This document shows positions 31,801-43,459 of a DNA stretch of 64,000 nt, piece after piece; positions within the stretch are counted from its first letter, which is position 1, and every line of letters begins with the position of its first letter. The position numbers were made by a program, and so were the translations under genes. This stretch comes from Amycolatopsis sp. CA-128772 (GTDB lineage Bacteria; Actinomycetota; Actinomycetes; Mycobacteriales; Pseudonocardiaceae): positions 1 to 64,000 of the forward strand of contig NZ_PPHG01000048.1 of assembly GCF_002904295.1 (NCBI RefSeq), read 5' to 3'. The notes under the pieces were generated by a model. The model ran no database searches. It saw nothing but the letters and a program-made list of their open reading frames with translations, and was not told the origin of the DNA.

Positions 31801-34800
31801 GAGTCGTCGGGGGCCGGCCGCCGACGGCGTGGCCGACCTGGTCGCCGAGCTGGCCGCGGAAGTTTCGGTGGTGGCGTGTGACGTCTCCGACCGCGCTCAG
31901 GTGGCGGCCCTGCTCGACGAGCACCGGCCCACCGCCGTGGTGCACACCGCCGGCGTCATCGACGCGGGCGTCATCGGGACGCTCGACCGCGAGCGGCTGG
32001 CCACGGTGTTCGCCCCGAAGGTCGACGCGGTCCGCCACCTCGACGAACTCACCCGGGACCGGGACCTCGACGCCTTTGTCGTCTATTCCTCGGTGTCCGC
32101 GGTGTTCATGGGCGCGGGCAGTGGCAGCTACGCCGCGGCGAACGCGTTCCTGGACGGCCTGATGGCCCACCGCCGGGCGGCGGGCCTGCCGGGCCTGTCG
32201 CTGGCGTGGGGCCTCTGGGACCAGAGCACCGGCATGGCGGCCGGCACCGACGAGGCCACCCGGGCCCGGATGAGCCGCCGCGGCGGCCTGCAGATCATGA
32301 CGCAGGCCGAGGGCATGGACCTGTTCGACGCCGCTCTGGGCTCGAGCGAGCCGCTGCTGGTACCGGCCAAGCTGGACCTGCGCGGGGTGCGCGCCGACGC
32401 CGCCGCGGGCGGGGCCGTGCCGCACATGCTGCGCGGCCTGGTCCGGGCCGGCCGGGCGCAGGCCCGCACGGCGTCCACTGTGGACGGCGGGCTGGCCGGC
32501 CGGCTGGCCGGGCTGAGCGCGGGCGACCAGCTCACCCTGCTCCTGGACCTGGTCCGCGCGGAGGTCGCGGCCGTGCTCGGGCACGCCGACGCGAACGCCG
32601 TCCGCGTCGACACGGCGTTCAAGGACGCCGGCTTCGACTCGCTGACCGCGGTCGAGCTGCGCAACCGGATGCGGACGGCCACCGGCCTGAAGCTGCCCGC
32701 GACGCTGGTCTTCGACTACCCGAACCCCCAGGCCCTGGCCCGGTTCCTGCGCGAGGAACTCGGCGGTGCGGCGGAGACGCCGGTGACCGCGACGGCCGCG
32801 CCGGCCGACCTCGGCGAGCCGATCGCCATCGTCGGCATGGCCTGCCGCCTGCCCGGCGGCGTCGCCGGGCCCGAGGACCTGTGGCGGCTGGTGTCCGAAC
32901 GCCGGGACGCGGTGTCGGATTTCCCCACCGACCGCGGCTGGGACCTGGAGAAGATCTACGACCCGGACCCGGCGCGCCCGGGCAAGACCTACACCCGGCA
33001 CGGCGGCTTCCTGCACGAGGCGGGCCTCTTCGACGCGGGCTTCTTCGGCATCTCGCCGCGCGAGGCGGTCGCCATGGACCCGCAGCAGCGGCTGCTGCTG
33101 GAGACGTCCTGGGAGGCGATGGAAGACGCCGGCGTCGACCCGCTCGCGTTGAAGGGCAACGACGTCGGGGTGTTCACCGGCATGTTCGGCCAGGGTTACG
33201 TCGCCCCCGGCGACAGCGTCGTCACCCCGGAGCTGGAGGGCTTCGCGGGCACCGGCGGCTCGTCGAGCGTGGCGTCCGGCCGCGTGTCGTACGTGTTCGG
33301 CTTCGAGGGCCCGGCCGTGACGATCGACTCGGCGTGCTCGTCTTCGCTGGTCGCGATGCACCTGGCCGCCCAGTCGCTGCGGCAGGGCGAATGCTCGATG
33401 GCGCTGGCCGGCGGCGCGACCGTGATGGCGAACCCCGGCGCGTTCGTGGAGTTCTCGCGGCAGCGCGGCCTCGCCGTCGACGGGCGCTGCAAGGCGTTCG
33501 CCGCGGCGGCCGACGGCACCGGCTGGGCCGAGGGCGTCGGCGTGGTCGTCCTGGAGCGGCTGTCGGTGGCGCGCGAACGCGGCCACCGGATCCTGGCCGT
33601 GCTCAGCGGCAGCGCGGTCAACTCCGACGGCGCGTCCAACGGCCTCACCGCGCCGAACGGTCCCTCGCAGCAGCGGGTGATCCGCCGGGCGCTGGTGAAC
33701 GCCGGGCTGGCACCGTCCGATGTGGACGTCGTCGAGGGCCACGGCACCGGGACCACCCTGGGTGACCCGATCGAGGCGCAGGCCCTGCTGGCCACCTACG
33801 GCAAGGACCGCGACCCGGAGAAGCCGTTGTGGCTCGGTTCGCTGAAGTCGAACATCGGTCACGCGCAGGCCGCGGCGGGGGTCGCGGGCGTGATCAAGAT
33901 GGTCCAGGCGCTCCGGCACGAGGTGCTGCCGCCGACCCTGCACGTCGACCAGCCGACGCCCGAGGTGGACTGGTCGGCCGGGGCGGTCGAACTGCTGACG
34001 GAGGCCCGTGAGTGGCCGCGCAACGGCCGTCCGCGCCGGGCCGGGGTGTCCGCGTTCGGCGTCAGCGGCACGAACGCGCACCTCATCCTGGAGGAGGCCC
34101 CCGCCGAAGAGCCGGTGCCCACGCCCGAGGTGCCCGTGGTGCCGGTGGTGGTTTCCGCGCGGAGCACGACAGCGCTGGCCGGTCAGGCCGGCCGCCTCGC
34201 CGGGTTCGTGGCGGGCGACGCGCCCCTGGCCGGGGTGGCCCGGGCGCTGGTGACCAACCGGGCCGCGTTGACCGAGCGCGCGGTCGTGGTGGCCAGCTCC
34301 CGCGAGGAAGCCGTGACGGGCCTGGAAGCGCTGGCCCGCGGGGAAGACACCGCCGCGGTGGTCACCGGCCGGGCCGGCTCGCCCGGCAAGGTCGTGTGGG
34401 TGTTCCCGGGCCAGGGCGCGCAGTGGGCCGGCATGGGCCGCGAGCTCCTGGAGGCTTCGCCGGTGTTCGCCGAGCGGGTCGCCGAATGCGCGGCCGCGCT
34501 GGAACCGTGGGTCGACTGGTCGCTGCTCGACGTGCTGCGCGGCGAGGCCGACCTGCTGGACCGGGTCGACGTGGTGCAGCCCGCGAGCTTCGCGGTGATG
34601 GTCGGCCTCGCCGCGGTGTGGCAGTCGGTCGGCGTCCGGCCGGATGCCGTGGTCGGGCACTCGCAGGGCGAGATCGCGGCGGCGTGCGTGTCGGGGGCGT
34701 TGTCGCTGCAGGACGCGGCGAAGGTCGTCGCGTTGCGCAGCCAGGCGATCGCCACCCGGCTGGCCGGCCGCGGCGGCATGGCGTCGGTCGCGTTGACCGA

Positions 34801-37800
34801 AGAAGACGCCACCGCGTGGCTGGCGCCGTGGGCCGACCGGGTTCAGGTGGCCGCGGTCAACAGCCCGTCCTCCGTGGTGATCGCCGGGGAAGCCCGGGCC
34901 CTCGACGAGGTCGTCGAAGCGCTGTCCGGTCAGGACGTCCGCGTCCGGCGGGTGGCCGTGGACTACGGGTCCCACACCAACCAGGTCGAAGCCATCGAGG
35001 ACCTCCTCGCCGAGACCCTGGCCGGCGTCGAGGCGCAGGCGCCGGCGGTGCCGTTCTACTCCACGGTCAACGGCGGCTGGATCACCGGAGCCGGGGTCGT
35101 CGACGGCGGCTACTGGTACCGGAACCTGCGCAACCGGGTCGGCTTCGGCCCGGCCGTCGCCGCCCTCGCCGAGCAGGGTCACGGCGTGTTCGTCGAGGTC
35201 AGCGCCCACCCGGTGCTGGTCCAGCCGCTCAGCGAACTCAGCGACGACGCGGTGGTGACCGGGTCGCTGCGGCGGGACGACGGCGGCCTGCGCCGCCTGC
35301 TGACGTCGATGGCCGAGCTGTTCGTGCGGGGCGTCCCGCTCGACTGGACGGCGGTCCTGCCGACCGCGGCCGGCCGGGTCGACCTGCCCAAGTACGCCTT
35401 CGAGCATCGGCACTACTGGCTCCGGCCCGCCGAGTCCGCGACCGACGCGGCTTCGCTGGGCCAGGCGGCCGCCGACCACCCGCTGCTGGGCGCGGTCGTC
35501 GAGCTGCCGCAGTCCGACGGTCTCGTCTTCACCTCGCGGCTTTCGGTGCGGACGCACCCGTGGCTCGCCGACCACGCGGTCGGCGGCGTGGTGCTCCTGC
35601 CCGGCTCCGGGCTGGCCGAACTGGCCGTGCGGGCCGGTGACGAGGCCGGGTGCACCGCGCTCGACGAACTGGTCATCGAGGCCCCGCTGGTCGTGCCCGC
35701 CCAGGGTGGTGTCCGGGTGCAGGTCGCGCTGAGCGGCCCGGACGAGACCGGCGTGCGCACGGTGAACGTCTACTCCCAGCGCGACGGCGGCACCGGGAGC
35801 TGGACGCGGCACGCCACCGGCCTGCTGTCGTCGGCGCCCGCCGAGGACACCGGCTTCGACTTCCACGCCTGGCCGCCCGCGGGTGCCGAACGCGTCGACG
35901 TCGAGACGTTCTACGCCGACCTGGCCGAGCGTGGCTACGGCTACGGGCCGGCCTTCCGGGGCCTGCGTGCGGTGTGGCGGCGAGACGAGGAAATCTTCGC
36001 CGAAGCCGCCCTGCCCGAGGACGTCGGCAAGGAGGCGGGCCGGTTCGGCGTCCACCCGGCGCTGCTCGACGCGGCCCTGCAGGCGGCGACGGTCGGTGGC
36101 GGGGACGAGCCCGGCGAACCGGTGCTCGCGTTCGCCTGGAACGGCCTGGTCCTGCACGCCGCGGGTGCTTCCGCGCTGCGGGTCCGGCTCGCGCCGAGCG
36201 GCCCGGACGCGCTGGCCGTGGCCGCCGCCGACGAGACCGGCGGGCTGGTGCTGACCATGGAATCGCTGGTGTCGCGGCCGGTCTCGGCCGGGCAGCTGGG
36301 TGCCGCGGCCGACGCGGGCCACGACGCGATGTTCCGCGTCGACTGGACCGAGCTGCCTTCGGTGCCCCGCGCGGAGCAGCCGGCGTGGGCGCAGGTGGAC
36401 ACCGCCGACGACGTCGTGGCCCTGGCGGAGAAGGCGGACGCGCCACCGGTGGTGGTCTGGGAAGCCACCGGAGACACGGCGCTGGCCGTCAGCTCCCGGG
36501 CCCTCGAAATCGTGCAGGTGTGGCTGGCCGCGGCCGCGCTCGAGGAGTCGCAGCTGGTCGTGACGACCCGTGGTGCGGTACCCGCCGGGGGCGACCACAC
36601 GCTGACCGACCCGGCCGCGGCGGCGGTGTGGGGCCTGGTCCGGTCCGCCCAGGCGGAACACCCGGACCGGATCGTCCTGCTGGACACCGACGGCGAGGTT
36701 CCGCTGGATGTGGTGCTGGCCTCCGGTGAACCGCAGCTCGCGGTGCGCGGCCCGGCGGTCTTCGTGCCCCGGCTGGCCCGCGCCACCCGGACCGCGGACG
36801 CGCCCGTCGCGTTCGGCCCGGACGGGACGGTGCTGGTGTCCGGCGCCGGCTCGCTGGGCGCGCTGGTGGCCCGGCACCTGGTGACGCAGCACGGCGTGCG
36901 CCGGCTGGTGCTCGCCAGCCGCCGGGGCCCGGCCGCCGAGGGCGCGGCCGACCTGGTCGAGGAACTGGCCGAGGCCGACGTGTCCGTCGTGGCCTGTGAC
37001 GTCTCCGACCGCGAGCAGGTGGCGGCGTTGCTCGCGGCCGTGCCCGACCTGACCGCGGTGGTGCACACGGCCGGCGTCTTCGAGGACGGCGTGATCGACG
37101 CGCTGACCCCGGAGCAGCTGGCGCACGTGTACGCGGCGAAGGTCGACGCGGTCCGCCACCTCGACGAGCTGACCCGCGACCGCGACCTCGGCGCGTTCGT
37201 CGTGTTCTCCTCGGTCGCCGGCGTCATGGGCGGCGGTGGCCAGGGCCCGTACGCGGCGGCCAACGCCTTCCTGGACGCGGCGATGGCGAACCGCCGGGCC
37301 GCCGGCCTGCCGGGCCTCTCCCTGGCCTGGGGCCTCTGGGAACGCAGCAGCGGCATGGCCGCCCACCTCAGCGAGATCGACCACGCGCGGGCCGGCCGCA
37401 ACGGCGTGCTCGAACTGAGCCGGGCCGAGGGCCTGGCCCTGTTCGACCTCGCCCTGCGGACGGACGAGGCCCTGCTCGTGCCAATCAAGCTCGACCTGGC
37501 GGCGATGCGCTCGGGCCCGGTCGGCGTCCTGTTCCGCGGCCTGGTCCGGCCGAGCCGGACGCAGGCGCGCCAGGCGTCCACTGTGGACACCGGACTGGCC
37601 GCCCGGCTGGCCGGGCTCGACCCGGCCGACCGCGAGGCGCTGCTCGTCGACCTGGTCCGCGGCCAGGTCGCGGTGGTGCTCGGCTACGACGGGCCGGCGG
37701 CGGTCCGCCCGGACACGGCGTTCAAGGACACCGGCTTCGACTCGCTGACGTCGGTGGAACTGCGCAACCGGCTGCGCGAGGCGACCGGGCTGAAGCTGCC

Positions 37801-38011
37801 CGCCACGCTCGTCTTCGACTACCCCAACCCGCTGTCCGTCGCCCGCTACCTGGGCGCGCGGCTGGTCCCGGAAAGCAACGGGCACAACGGGAACGGGCAC
37901 GGGGACGGCCGGCTGCGGCAGGTGTTCGCGGCCGAGGACGCGGGCGAGGAGCGGTCGATCGCCGACCTGGGCGTCGACGACCTCGTGCAACTGGCTTTCG
38001 GCGACGAGTGA
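22841..38011 (+). CDS. rifB: RifB: type I PKS, modules 4-6
   Basis: 5056 residues from ATG 22841 ([19 protein letters not shown]), preferred to ATG 22814 because GAGGAAG (about 22830-22836) sits at the right distance and the resulting N-terminus is a typical coiled-coil docking helix. Three full modules follow, each KS-AT-DH-KR-ACP: module 4 (35-1700), module 5 (1718-3309) and module 6 (3326-5010). All three ATs have the GHSQGE methylmalonyl-type core. By motif, DH4 is intact, DH5 is clearly dead and DH6 looks intact although rifamycin keeps the hydroxyl there. It receives the chain from RifA and passes it to RifC. rifC begins 12 bases after the stop. Length is close to the 5060 aa I recall for A. 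mediterranei RifB. Confidence 0.95.
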   Translation: MSAPNEQIVDALRASLKENVRLQQENAALAAAAAEPIAIVSMACRYAGGIRGPEDFWKVVSEGADVYTGFPADRGWDVEGLYHPDPDNPGTTYVREGAFLHDAAQFDAGFFGISPREALAMDPQQRQLLEVSWETLERAGIDPHSVRGSDIGVYAGVVHQDYAPDLSGFEGFMSLERALGTAGGVASGRVAYTLGLEGPAVTVDTMCSSSLVAIHLASQALRRGECSMALAGGSTVMATPGGFVGFARQRALAFDGRCKSYAAAADGSGWAEGVGVLLLERLSVARERGHQVLAVIRGSAVNQDGASNGLTAPNGPAQQRVIRKALAGAGLSPSDVDTVEGHGTGTVLGDPIEVQALLATYGQGRDPRQPLLLGSVKSIVGHTQGASGVAGVIKMVQSLRHGKLPATLHVDAPTPQVDWSAGAVELLTETREWPRGDHPRRGGISSFGASGTNAHMILEEAPEEEPAAGEPAPAGVVPLVVSAATAASLAAQAGRLAEVDGVPLADVAGTLVSGRAMLSERAVVVAESHEEAVTGLQALSRGESAPGLLVGRGSGAPGKVVWVFPGQGTQWAGMGRELLDASPVFAARIAECEAALGRWADWSLTDVLRGDADLLDRVDVVQPASFAVMVGLAAVWASLGVEPEAVVGHSQGEIAAACVSGALTLEDAAKVVALRSQAIAAQLAGRGGMASVALSEEDAAARIEPWAGRVEVAAVNGPRSVVIAGDAEALDEALDALDDQGVRIRRVAVDYASHTRHVEAARDALAEMLGGIRAQAPEVPFYSTVTGGWVEDAGVLDGGYWYRNLRRQVRFGPAVAALIEQGHRVFVEVSAHPVLVQPINELVDDSEAVVTGTLRREDGGLRRLLASAAELFVRGVTVDWSGVLPPSRRVELPTYAFDHQHYWLQLGDSATDAVSLGLAGADHPLLGAVVPLPQSDGLVFTSRLSLRTHPWLAGHAIGGVVLIPGTVYVDLALRAGDELGFGVLEELVIEAPLVLAERGGVRVQVAVSGPNETGSRAVDVFSQRDDADEWTRHATGLLGASTSREPGQSFDFAAWPPAGAEPIDVGTFYADLVERGYAYSGAFQGMRAVWRRGDEVFAEVALPDDHREDAGKFGLHPALLDAALHTNAFANPGDERSVLPFAWNGLVLHAVGASALRVRVAPGGPDALTFQAADETGGLVVTMDSLVSREVSTEQLETAAGEERDSLFQVDWVGVPAAESVAADHAEVLEAAGGEPLELTGRVLEGVQAWLDSAAEDARLVVVTRGAVREVTDPAGAAVWGLVRAAQAENPGRIILVDTDGDVPLGAVLGTGEPQIAVRGNAFSVPRLSRAAGEVPAAPAVFSPEGTVLLTGGTGSLGGLVAKHLVARHGVRRLVLASRRGVAAEDLLTELTGQGASVAVVACDVSDRDQVAALLAEHRPTGIVHLAGLLDDGVIGALNRDRLAGVFAPKVTAALHLDELTRDTDLDAFVVFSSAAALMGSAGQGNYAAANAFLDGLMAGRRAAGLPGVSLAWGLWEQADGLTAHLSATDQARMSRGGVLPLTPAEALDIFDIGLAAEQALLVPIKLDLRTLRSQATAGGEVPHLLRGLVRASRRVARSAAASGGGGLVRKLAGLPAAEQEGVLLGIVQAEAAAVLGFNAPELAQGTRGFSDLGFDSLTAVELRNRLSAATSVKLPATLVFDYPTPVALARHLREELGETVSGAPAAPVTTTVADAGEPIAIVGMACRLPGGVMSPDDLWRMVAEGRDGMSAFPEDRGWDLEGLFDSDPETPGTAYIRQGGFLHEAALFDPGFFGISPREALAMDPQQRLLLEASWEALERAGIDPTKARGDAVGVFSGVSIHDYLESLSNMPAELEGFVTTATAGSVASGRVSYTFGFEGPAVTVDTACSSSLVAIHLAAQALRQGECSMALAGGVAVMGSPIGVIGMSRQRGMAEDGRVKAFADGADGTVLSEGVGIVVLERLSVARERGHRVLAVLRGSAVNQDGASNGLTAPNGPSQQRVIRAALAGAGLAPSEVDAVEAHGTGTALGDPIEAQALLATYGKNRETPLWLGSLKSNIGHTQAAAGVAAVIKMVQALRHDTLPPTLHVQEPTKQVDWTAGAVELLTEGREWARNGHPRRAGVSSFGISGTNAHLILEEAPAGETAEADVPDDVVPVVVSARSTGSLAGQAGRLAAFLDEDVPLTRVAGALLATRATLTDRAVVVAGSAEEARAGLTALARGESATGLVTGTAGLPGKTVWVFPGQGTQWAGMGRELLDASPVFAERISECAAALEPWIDWSLLDVLRGEGDLDRVDVLQPACFAVMVGLAAVWASVGVVPDAVLGHSQGEIAAACVSGALSLEDAAKVVALRSQAIAAELSGRGGMASVQLSHDEVAARLAPWEGRVEIAAVNGPSSVVIAGDAEALTEAVEALGGRRVAVDYASHTRHVEDIRDTLAETLAGITAQAPVVPFCSTVSGEWITEAGVVDGGYWYRNLRNRVGFGPAVAELIEQGHGVFVEVSAHPVLVQPISELSDDVVVTGTLRRQDGGRRRLLTSMAELFVRGVPVDWATMAPPARVELPTYAFDHQHFWLSPPAAADAPALGLAGASHPLLGAVLPLPQSDGLVFTSRLSVRSHPWLADGVPSAALVELAVRAGDEAGCPVLEDLTVETPLELPGTGGLRVQVVVSGERTVEVYSQREGDEDWTRNATGHLSATAPAREPFDFTVWPPAGARQVDGTWRRGEEIFAEVAVPEDAGAFGIHPLLLDAAVRPVLTDDEQPAEWHGLVLHAAGASALRVRLVPGVSFEAADETGGLVLTAGPVVGRELSAGKTRAGSLYRVGWTEVSSADSAVPAGVEVLEAFGGEPLDLTARVLEAVQTFLADAGEEARLVVVTRGAVRDVTDPAGAAVWGLVRAAQAENPDRIVLLDTDGEVPLGAVLASDEPQVAVRGGKFFVPRIARAEHSGEPVFRPDGTVLISGAGALGGLVARRLVERHGVRKLVLASRRGPAADGVADLVAELAAEVSVVACDVSDRAQVAALLDEHRPTAVVHTAGVIDAGVIGTLDRERLATVFAPKVDAVRHLDELTRDRDLDAFVVYSSVSAVFMGAGSGSYAAANAFLDGLMAHRRAAGLPGLSLAWGLWDQSTGMAAGTDEATRARMSRRGGLQIMTQAEGMDLFDAALGSSEPLLVPAKLDLRGVRADAAAGGAVPHMLRGLVRAGRAQARTASTVDGGLAGRLAGLSAGDQLTLLLDLVRAEVAAVLGHADANAVRVDTAFKDAGFDSLTAVELRNRMRTATGLKLPATLVFDYPNPQALARFLREELGGAAETPVTATAAPADLGEPIAIVGMACRLPGGVAGPEDLWRLVSERRDAVSDFPTDRGWDLEKIYDPDPARPGKTYTRHGGFLHEAGLFDAGFFGISPREAVAMDPQQRLLLETSWEAMEDAGVDPLALKGNDVGVFTGMFGQGYVAPGDSVVTPELEGFAGTGGSSSVASGRVSYVFGFEGPAVTIDSACSSSLVAMHLAAQSLRQGECSMALAGGATVMANPGAFVEFSRQRGLAVDGRCKAFAAAADGTGWAEGVGVVVLERLSVARERGHRILAVLSGSAVNSDGASNGLTAPNGPSQQRVIRRALVNAGLAPSDVDVVEGHGTGTTLGDPIEAQALLATYGKDRDPEKPLWLGSLKSNIGHAQAAAGVAGVIKMVQALRHEVLPPTLHVDQPTPEVDWSAGAVELLTEAREWPRNGRPRRAGVSAFGVSGTNAHLILEEAPAEEPVPTPEVPVVPVVVSARSTTALAGQAGRLAGFVAGDAPLAGVARALVTNRAALTERAVVVASSREEAVTGLEALARGEDTAAVVTGRAGSPGKVVWVFPGQGAQWAGMGRELLEASPVFAERVAECAAALEPWVDWSLLDVLRGEADLLDRVDVVQPASFAVMVGLAAVWQSVGVRPDAVVGHSQGEIAAACVSGALSLQDAAKVVALRSQAIATRLAGRGGMASVALTEEDATAWLAPWADRVQVAAVNSPSSVVIAGEARALDEVVEALSGQDVRVRRVAVDYGSHTNQVEAIEDLLAETLAGVEAQAPAVPFYSTVNGGWITGAGVVDGGYWYRNLRNRVGFGPAVAALAEQGHGVFVEVSAHPVLVQPLSELSDDAVVTGSLRRDDGGLRRLLTSMAELFVRGVPLDWTAVLPTAAGRVDLPKYAFEHRHYWLRPAESATDAASLGQAAADHPLLGAVVELPQSDGLVFTSRLSVRTHPWLADHAVGGVVLLPGSGLAELAVRAGDEAGCTALDELVIEAPLVVPAQGGVRVQVALSGPDETGVRTVNVYSQRDGGTGSWTRHATGLLSSAPAEDTGFDFHAWPPAGAERVDVETFYADLAERGYGYGPAFRGLRAVWRRDEEIFAEAALPEDVGKEAGRFGVHPALLDAALQAATVGGGDEPGEPVLAFAWNGLVLHAAGASALRVRLAPSGPDALAVAAADETGGLVLTMESLVSRPVSAGQLGAAADAGHDAMFRVDWTELPSVPRAEQPAWAQVDTADDVVALAEKADAPPVVVWEATGDTALAVSSRALEIVQVWLAAAALEESQLVVTTRGAVPAGGDHTLTDPAAAAVWGLVRSAQAEHPDRIVLLDTDGEVPLDVVLASGEPQLAVRGPAVFVPRLARATRTADAPVAFGPDGTVLVSGAGSLGALVARHLVTQHGVRRLVLASRRGPAAEGAADLVEELAEADVSVVACDVSDREQVAALLAAVPDLTAVVHTAGVFEDGVIDALTPEQLAHVYAAKVDAVRHLDELTRDRDLGAFVVFSSVAGVMGGGGQGPYAAANAFLDAAMANRRAAGLPGLSLAWGLWERSSGMAAHLSEIDHARAGRNGVLELSRAEGLALFDLALRTDEALLVPIKLDLAAMRSGPVGVLFRGLVRPSRTQARQASTVDTGLAARLAGLDPADREALLVDLVRGQVAVVLGYDGPAAVRPDTAFKDTGFDSLTSVELRNRLREATGLKLPATLVFDYPNPLSVARYLGARLVPESNGHNGNGHGDGRLRQVFAAEDAGEERSIADLGVDDLVQLAFGDE
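22943..27942 (+). other. Module 4 (RifB): KS-AT(methylmalonyl)-DH-KR-ACP
   Basis: KS Cys207 in VDTMCSSS, where Met replaces the usual Ala before Cys. AT Ser650 and YASH (751). DH His955 in [12 protein letters not shown] and Asp1121 in HPALLDAAL: intact. KR has the LDD motif (AGLLDDG) of B-type ketoreductases and Tyr1487. ACP Ser1657. An intact DH with a B-type KR predicts an E double bond, matching C28=C29 of rifamycin. Confidence 0.9.
27992..32766 (+). other. Module 5 (RifB): KS-AT(methylmalonyl)-DH(inactive, shortened)-KR-ACP
   Basis: KS Cys1890; AT Ser2330 and YASH (2426). The DH-like region reads [13 protein letters not shown], so the catalytic His is gone, and the usual segment with the YGP motif is deleted ([16 protein letters not shown]). 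KR has Tyr3097 (SGSYAAAN) and AGVIDAG instead of the LDD signature. ACP Ser3267. A hydroxyl is expected to remain. Confidence 0.88.
32816..37865 (+). other. Module 6 (RifB): KS-AT(methylmalonyl)-DH-KR-ACP
   Basis: KS Cys3499 in [10 protein letters not shown] Ser3941; the selectivity motif is YGSH (4042), one change from YASH. DH His4245 in [12 protein letters not shown] with YGPAF and HPALLDAAL: intact by motif. KR has AGVFEDG and Tyr4804 (QGPYAAAN). ACP Ser4968. Rifamycin retains oxygen at the carbon this module reduces, so DH6 would have to be silent despite its motifs. Confidence 0.88.
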
Positions 38012-38023
38012 TTGGGGCAAGTG

Positions 38024-41000
38024 GTGAGTGCGTCGTATGAAAAGGTCGTCGAGGCGCTGCGGAAGTCGCTCGAAGAGGTCGGCACGCTGAAGAAGCGGAA
38101 CCGCCGCCTGGAAGGCGCGTCCCGCGAGCCGATCGCCATCGTCGGCATGGCCTGCCGGCTGCCCGGCGGCATCAGCGGTCCCGCGGATCTGTGGCGGCTG
38201 GTCTCCGAAGGCGGCGACGCGGTTTCGGGCTTCCCCACCGACCGCGGCTGGGACCTGGACACCCTGTTCGACCCGGACCCGGACCACCCGGGCACGTCCT
38301 ACGTCAGCCAGGGCGGCTTCGTGCACGACGCCGGGCTGTTCGACGCGGGGTTCTTCGGCATCTCGCCGCGGGAGGCCCTCGCCATGGACCCGCAGCAGCG
38401 GCTCCTGCTGGAGACCTCGTGGGAGGCGTTCGAGAACGCCGCCGTCGACCCGACGTCGCTGAAGGGCGCCGACGTCGGCGTGTTCGTCGGCGCCGCCCCG
38501 CAGGGGTACGGCTCCGGGCCGATCGGGCCGGAGATGCAGAGCTTCGCGGGCACCGGGGTGGCGTCGAGCGTCGCCTCGGGCCGGCTGTCCTACGTGTTCG
38601 GCTTCGAGGGGCCGGCGGTCACCATCGACACCGCGTGCTCCTCGTCGCTGGTGACGATGCACCTGGCCGCGCAGGCCCTGCGGCAGGGCGACTGCTCGAT
38701 GGCGCTGGCCGGCGGCGCGATGGTCATGTCGAGCACCAACTCCTTCGTCGTGTTCTCGCGGCAGCGCGGCCTGGCGGCGGACGGCCGGTGCAAGGCGTTC
38801 GCCGACGCCGCCGACGGGATGGGCATGGCCGAGGGCGTCGGCCTGGTGGTCCTCGAACGGCTTTCGGTGGCGCGGGAACGCGGGCACCGGGTGCTGGCCG
38901 TGCTGCGCGGCAGCGCGGTGAACCAGGACGGTGCTTCGAACGGCCTGACCGCGCCGAACGGCCCCTCACAGCAGCGGGTGATCCACAGCGCGCTCGCCGG
39001 GGCCGGCCTGGCACCGTCCGATGTGGACGTCGTGGAAGGCCACGGGACCGGCACCGCGCTGGGTGACCCGATCGAGGCGCAGGCGCTGCTCGCCACCTAC
39101 GGGCAGGACCGCGAGCCGGACCGCCCGCTGTGGCTGGGCTCGCTGAAGTCGAACATCGGCCACGCGCAGGCCGCGGCGGGTGTCGCGAGCGTGATCAAGG
39201 TGGTGCAGGCGCTGCGGCACGGCGTCCTGCCGGCCACCCTGCACGTCGACGCGCCCAGTTCGGCGGTGGACTGGTCCGAGGGCGCGGTGGAACTGCTGAC
39301 CCAGGCGCGGGCGTGGCCGCGGACGGACCGGCCGCGCCGGGCCGGCGTGTCGTCGTTCGGCGTCAGCGGGACGAACGCGCACCTGATCCTCGAAGAAGCA
39401 CCCGAAGAAGCACCCGAAGAACCCGCCGGCGAGGTGGCGCCCGACGGCCTGGTGCCGCTCGTGGTTTCGGCCCGCAGCACCGGTTCCCTGGCCGGGCAGG
39501 CGGCTCGCCTGGCCGGGTACCTCGAGGAGTCCGGGACGCCGCTGGCCGCGGTCGCCGGGGCGGCGGTGGCGGGCCGGGCGGTCCTGGACGAGCGGGCCGT
39601 CGTGGTGGCGGACACCCGGGACGAGGCCGTCTCGGGGCTGACCGCGCTGGCCCGCGGGGAAGACACGGCCGGGGTGGTCACCGGCCGGGCGGGCGCGCCG
39701 GGGAAGGTCGTGTGGGTGTTCCCCGGGCAGGGGACCCAGTGGGCCGGCATGGGCCGGGAACTCCTAAACGCCTCGCCGGTGTTCGCCGCGCGGATCGACG
39801 AGTGCGCGGCCGCGCTGGACCCGTGGACCGACTGGTCGCTGCTGGACGTCCTGCGCGGCGAGGCCGATCTGCTCGACCGGGTCGACGTGCTGCAGCCCGC
39901 GTGCTTCGCGGTGATGGTCGGGCTGGCCGCGGTGTGGCGGTCGGTGGGTGTCCGCCCGAACGCCGTGGTCGGGCACTCCCAGGGCGAGATCGCGGCCGCG
40001 TGTGTGTCGGGCGCGCTGTCGCTGGAGGACGCCGCGAAGGTCGTGGCGCTGCGCAGCCAGGCCATCGCGGCCCGGCTGTCCGGCCGGGGCGGGATGGCGT
40101 CGGTCGCGTTGAGCGAAGAAGACGCGGCCGCCCGGGTGGCGCTGTGGGACGGCCGGGTCGAGGTGGCCGCGGTCAACGGACCCGCTTCGGTCGTCATCGC
40201 CGGTGAGGCCCAGGCCCTGAACGAATGCCTGGAGGTACTGGCCGGCGACGGCGTCCGGGTCCGCCAGGTCGCGGTGGACTACGCCTCGCACACCCGGCAC
40301 GTCGAAGACATCGAGGAGACCCTCGCCGAGGCGCTCGACGGGATCCGGGCGCAGGCGCCGGCCATCCCGTTCCACTCGACCGTCACCGGTGAGCCGATCA
40401 CCGAAGCCGGGGTGCTGGACGGCGGGTACTGGTACCGGAACCTGCGCAACCAGGTCCGGTTCGGCCCGGCCGTCGCCGCCCTCGTCGAGCAGGGCCACGG
40501 CGTGTTCGTCGAGGTCAGCGCGCACCCGGTGCTGGTGCAGCCGATCAGCGAACTCACCGACGCGGTCGTCACCGGAACCCTGCGGCGCGACGACGGCGGC
40601 CGGCGGCGGCTGCTCACGTCGATGGCCGGGCTGTTCGTCCACGGGGTGCCCGTCGACTGGGCCACGATGGCGCCGCCCGCGCGGGCCGACCTGCCGACCT
40701 ACGCCTTCGACCACCAGCACTACTGGCTCCCGTCCACCGAAACGGCGTCCGACGCGACGGCACTGGGCCAGGCGAAGGCGGACCACCCGCTGCTGAGCGC
40801 GGCGGTGCGGCTGCCGCAGTCGGACGGGCTGGTCTTCACGTCGTTGCTGTCGCTGCGGTCGCACCCGTGGCTGGCCGACCACGCGATCGGCGAGGTGGTG
40901 CTGTTCCCGGGCACCGGCCTGGTCGAGCTGGCCGTGCGGGCCGGGGACGAGGTCGGCTGCCCGGTGCTGGAGGAGCTCGCGACGCAGACCCCGGTCGTCG

Positions 41001-43432
41001 TGCCCGGACACGGCGGGGTGCGGATCCAGGTCGCGGTGGGCGGGCCCGGCGAAACCGGCGCCCGCACGGTCGAGATCTACTCCCAGCCCGAGGACGGCGG
41101 GGAGGAGTGGACGCGGCACGCCACCGGCACCCTGTCCGCGACGCCGGTCGCGGCCGCGGGCTTCGACTTCACCGCGTGGCCGCCGCCGGACGCGGAACCG
41201 GTCGAGGTCGGGGACTTCTACACCGGCCTGATCGAGCGCGGATACGCGTACGGGCCGGCTTTCCAGGGTGTCCGCAACGTGTGGCAGCGCGGTGAAGAGG
41301 TCTTCGCCGAAGTCGCCCTGCCCGAGGAGCTGCGGGAAGACGCCGCCGCGTACGGCCTGCACCCCGCGCTGCTGGACGCGGCCCTCCAGACCGGAACCAT
41401 CGCCGCCGCGGCGGCCGGGGAACCCGGGCGGTCGGTGATGCCGTTCGCGTGGACCGGGCTCGCACTGCACGCGGTGGGCGCGGCGGCGCTGCGGGTCCGG
41501 CTCGTGGCCGGCCCGGCGTCGATGACCGTCGAGGCGGCCGACGAAACCGGCGGCCCGGTGCTGTCGATGGATTCCCTGGTCCTGCGGGAGGTCTCCACCG
41601 AACAGCCGGCGACGCACGCCGGTTCGCTGTACGAGGTGGTCTGGACCGAGCTGCCCGCGGTCGCCGCCGGGCCGGCGCCGTCGTGGGCGGCGGTCGCCAC
41701 CGCCGGCGACGTGACGGCCCTGACCGACGTCCCCGCGGCCGCGGTGCTGGCGGCGGCCGGCGACGGCGACGCACTGACCCTGACCTCGCGGGTCCTGTCG
41801 GTCGTGCAGGAGTGGCTGCAGGCCGAACACGACGAGTCCCGGCTGGTGGTCGTCACGCGGGGGGCGATGCCCGCGGGCGACGGCGTGGTGACCGACCCGG
41901 CCGCGTCGGCGGTGTGGGGCCTGGTGCGGGCCGCGCAGACCGAGAACCCGGACCGGATCGTGCTGCTGGACCTCGATCCCGCGGACGGCGCCGGGCCGGA
42001 AGCGGTGCTGGGCGCGGTGCTGGCGACCGGCGAACCGCAGATCGCGGTGCGCGGGACGACGTTCTCCGTGCCCCGCCTGGCCCGGGTCACCGTCCCGGCG
42101 GCGGACCCGCCGGCCGGGTTCGGCCCGGACTCGACGGTGCTGGTTTCCGGCGGCGGGACGCTCGGCGCGCTCGCGGCCCGCCACCTGGCCGGCCGGCACG
42201 GGGTGCGCCGCCTGGTGCTGGCCAGCCGCCGGGGCCGGGAGGCCGACGGGGTGGCGGAGCTGGTCGCCGAGCTCGCCGGGCTGGGCGCCGACGTGGCCGT
42301 GGCCGCCTGCGACGTCTCCGACCGGGAACAGACGGCGACCCTGCTCAAGGAGCACCGGCCGACCGCGATCGTGCACACGGCGGGCGTGTTCGACGCCGGC
42401 GTCGTCGGGGCGCTGACCCCGGAGAAGCTGGCCAAGGTGTTCGCCCCGAAGGTCGACGCGGCGGCCAACCTCGACGAGCTGACCCGCGACCTCGACCTCG
42501 ACGCCTTCGTCGTCTACTCGTCCGCCTCCTCGATCTTCATGGGCGCGGGCAGCGGCGGCTACGCGGCCGCGAACGCGTTCCTGGACGGGCTGATGGCGAG
42601 CCGGCGGGCGGCGGGCCGGCCGGGCCAGTCGCTGGCCTGGGGACCGTGGCAGCAGCTGACCGGCATAGCCGGCACGATCGACGACCTCACGCTGAGCCGG
42701 ATGAGCCGGCGCGAGGGCCGCGGCGGTGTCGGCGGGCTCGGCGCCGAGGACGGCATGGAGCTGTTCGACGCCGCCCTCGTGTCGGGCCGGGCGTTGCTCG
42801 TGCCGGTCGAACTGGACCTGCGGGAGGTCCGCGCCGACGCGGCGACCGGCACCTCGGTGCCGCCGCTGCTGCGGGGGCTGGTCCGGGCGGGCCGGCAGCA
42901 GGCCCGGGCGGCGGCCGGCGGCGGCGACGGCTTGGCCGGCCGGCTGGCCAAGCTCGCTCCGGCGCAGCAGGAAGCGCTGCTGCTGGACGTGGTGCGCACC
43001 CAGGTCGCGGTCGTGCTCGGGCACGCCGGCGCCGGGGCCGTCCGGGCGGACACGGCGTTCAAGGACTCCGGGTTCGACTCGCTGACGTCGGTGGAACTGC
43101 GCAACCGGCTGCGGGACGCGACCGGCTTGAAACTGCCCGCGACGCTGGTGTTCGACCACCCGACGCCGCAGGCGCTCGCCCGGCACCTGCGTGCCGGACT
43201 CGCCGTCGGCGAGGTGTCCGCGACCGATTCGGTGCTGGCCGGGCTCGCCGGTCTGGACGCGGTGATCGGGGCGGCCGCCGGCGACGCGGCGGCGCGGGAC
43301 CGGATCACCGTCCGCCTGAAGGAGCTGCTGACCGCGGCGGAGACGGCGGGCCGGGACGCGGGTGCGGCCGACGAGGACCTCGACACCGCCAGCGACGAGG
43401 AGCTCTTCGCGCTCGTCGACGGGCTCAACTGA
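38024..43432 (+). CDS. rifC: RifC: type I PKS, module 7
   Basis: 1802 residues from GTG 38024 ([19 protein letters not shown]), chosen because this gives a short docking helix like those of the other subunits; GTG 38021 is an alternative, and only a weak GGGGCAAG ribosome binding site is seen. One module: KS (Cys205), AT (Ser652; YASH at 753, methylmalonyl type), DH (His953 in [12 protein letters not shown]), KR (Tyr1513, GGYAAAN) and ACP (Ser1686, GFDSL). A C-terminal docking tail of about 70 residues follows, rich in Ala and acidic residues. The KR lacks LDD (AGVFDAG). DH motifs look intact although the rifamycin scheme keeps the hydroxyl from this module. rifD starts 27 bases downstream. 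Confidence 0.95.
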   Translation: MSASYEKVVEALRKSLEEVGTLKKRNRRLEGASREPIAIVGMACRLPGGISGPADLWRLVSEGGDAVSGFPTDRGWDLDTLFDPDPDHPGTSYVSQGGFVHDAGLFDAGFFGISPREALAMDPQQRLLLETSWEAFENAAVDPTSLKGADVGVFVGAAPQGYGSGPIGPEMQSFAGTGVASSVASGRLSYVFGFEGPAVTIDTACSSSLVTMHLAAQALRQGDCSMALAGGAMVMSSTNSFVVFSRQRGLAADGRCKAFADAADGMGMAEGVGLVVLERLSVARERGHRVLAVLRGSAVNQDGASNGLTAPNGPSQQRVIHSALAGAGLAPSDVDVVEGHGTGTALGDPIEAQALLATYGQDREPDRPLWLGSLKSNIGHAQAAAGVASVIKVVQALRHGVLPATLHVDAPSSAVDWSEGAVELLTQARAWPRTDRPRRAGVSSFGVSGTNAHLILEEAPEEAPEEPAGEVAPDGLVPLVVSARSTGSLAGQAARLAGYLEESGTPLAAVAGAAVAGRAVLDERAVVVADTRDEAVSGLTALARGEDTAGVVTGRAGAPGKVVWVFPGQGTQWAGMGRELLNASPVFAARIDECAAALDPWTDWSLLDVLRGEADLLDRVDVLQPACFAVMVGLAAVWRSVGVRPNAVVGHSQGEIAAACVSGALSLEDAAKVVALRSQAIAARLSGRGGMASVALSEEDAAARVALWDGRVEVAAVNGPASVVIAGEAQALNECLEVLAGDGVRVRQVAVDYASHTRHVEDIEETLAEALDGIRAQAPAIPFHSTVTGEPITEAGVLDGGYWYRNLRNQVRFGPAVAALVEQGHGVFVEVSAHPVLVQPISELTDAVVTGTLRRDDGGRRRLLTSMAGLFVHGVPVDWATMAPPARADLPTYAFDHQHYWLPSTETASDATALGQAKADHPLLSAAVRLPQSDGLVFTSLLSLRSHPWLADHAIGEVVLFPGTGLVELAVRAGDEVGCPVLEELATQTPVVVPGHGGVRIQVAVGGPGETGARTVEIYSQPEDGGEEWTRHATGTLSATPVAAAGFDFTAWPPPDAEPVEVGDFYTGLIERGYAYGPAFQGVRNVWQRGEEVFAEVALPEELREDAAAYGLHPALLDAALQTGTIAAAAAGEPGRSVMPFAWTGLALHAVGAAALRVRLVAGPASMTVEAADETGGPVLSMDSLVLREVSTEQPATHAGSLYEVVWTELPAVAAGPAPSWAAVATAGDVTALTDVPAAAVLAAAGDGDALTLTSRVLSVVQEWLQAEHDESRLVVVTRGAMPAGDGVVTDPAASAVWGLVRAAQTENPDRIVLLDLDPADGAGPEAVLGAVLATGEPQIAVRGTTFSVPRLARVTVPAADPPAGFGPDSTVLVSGGGTLGALAARHLAGRHGVRRLVLASRRGREADGVAELVAELAGLGADVAVAACDVSDREQTATLLKEHRPTAIVHTAGVFDAGVVGALTPEKLAKVFAPKVDAAANLDELTRDLDLDAFVVYSSASSIFMGAGSGGYAAANAFLDGLMASRRAAGRPGQSLAWGPWQQLTGIAGTIDDLTLSRMSRREGRGGVGGLGAEDGMELFDAALVSGRALLVPVELDLREVRADAATGTSVPPLLRGLVRAGRQQARAAAGGGDGLAGRLAKLAPAQQEALLLDVVRTQVAVVLGHAGAGAVRADTAFKDSGFDSLTSVELRNRLRDATGLKLPATLVFDHPTPQALARHLRAGLAVGEVSATDSVLAGLAGLDAVIGAAAGDAAARDRITVRLKELLTAAETAGRDAGAADEDLDTASDEELFALVDGLN

Positions 43433-43459
43433 CAGACATCTTCCAGGGAGCTGAGTTCA

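Noticed and set aside
27368-38887. 3839-codon minus-strand open frame opposite rifB and the start of rifC
   Set aside because: Same reasoning: no domains or starts with a ribosome binding site, and it spans a gene junction of well-supported plus-strand genes.
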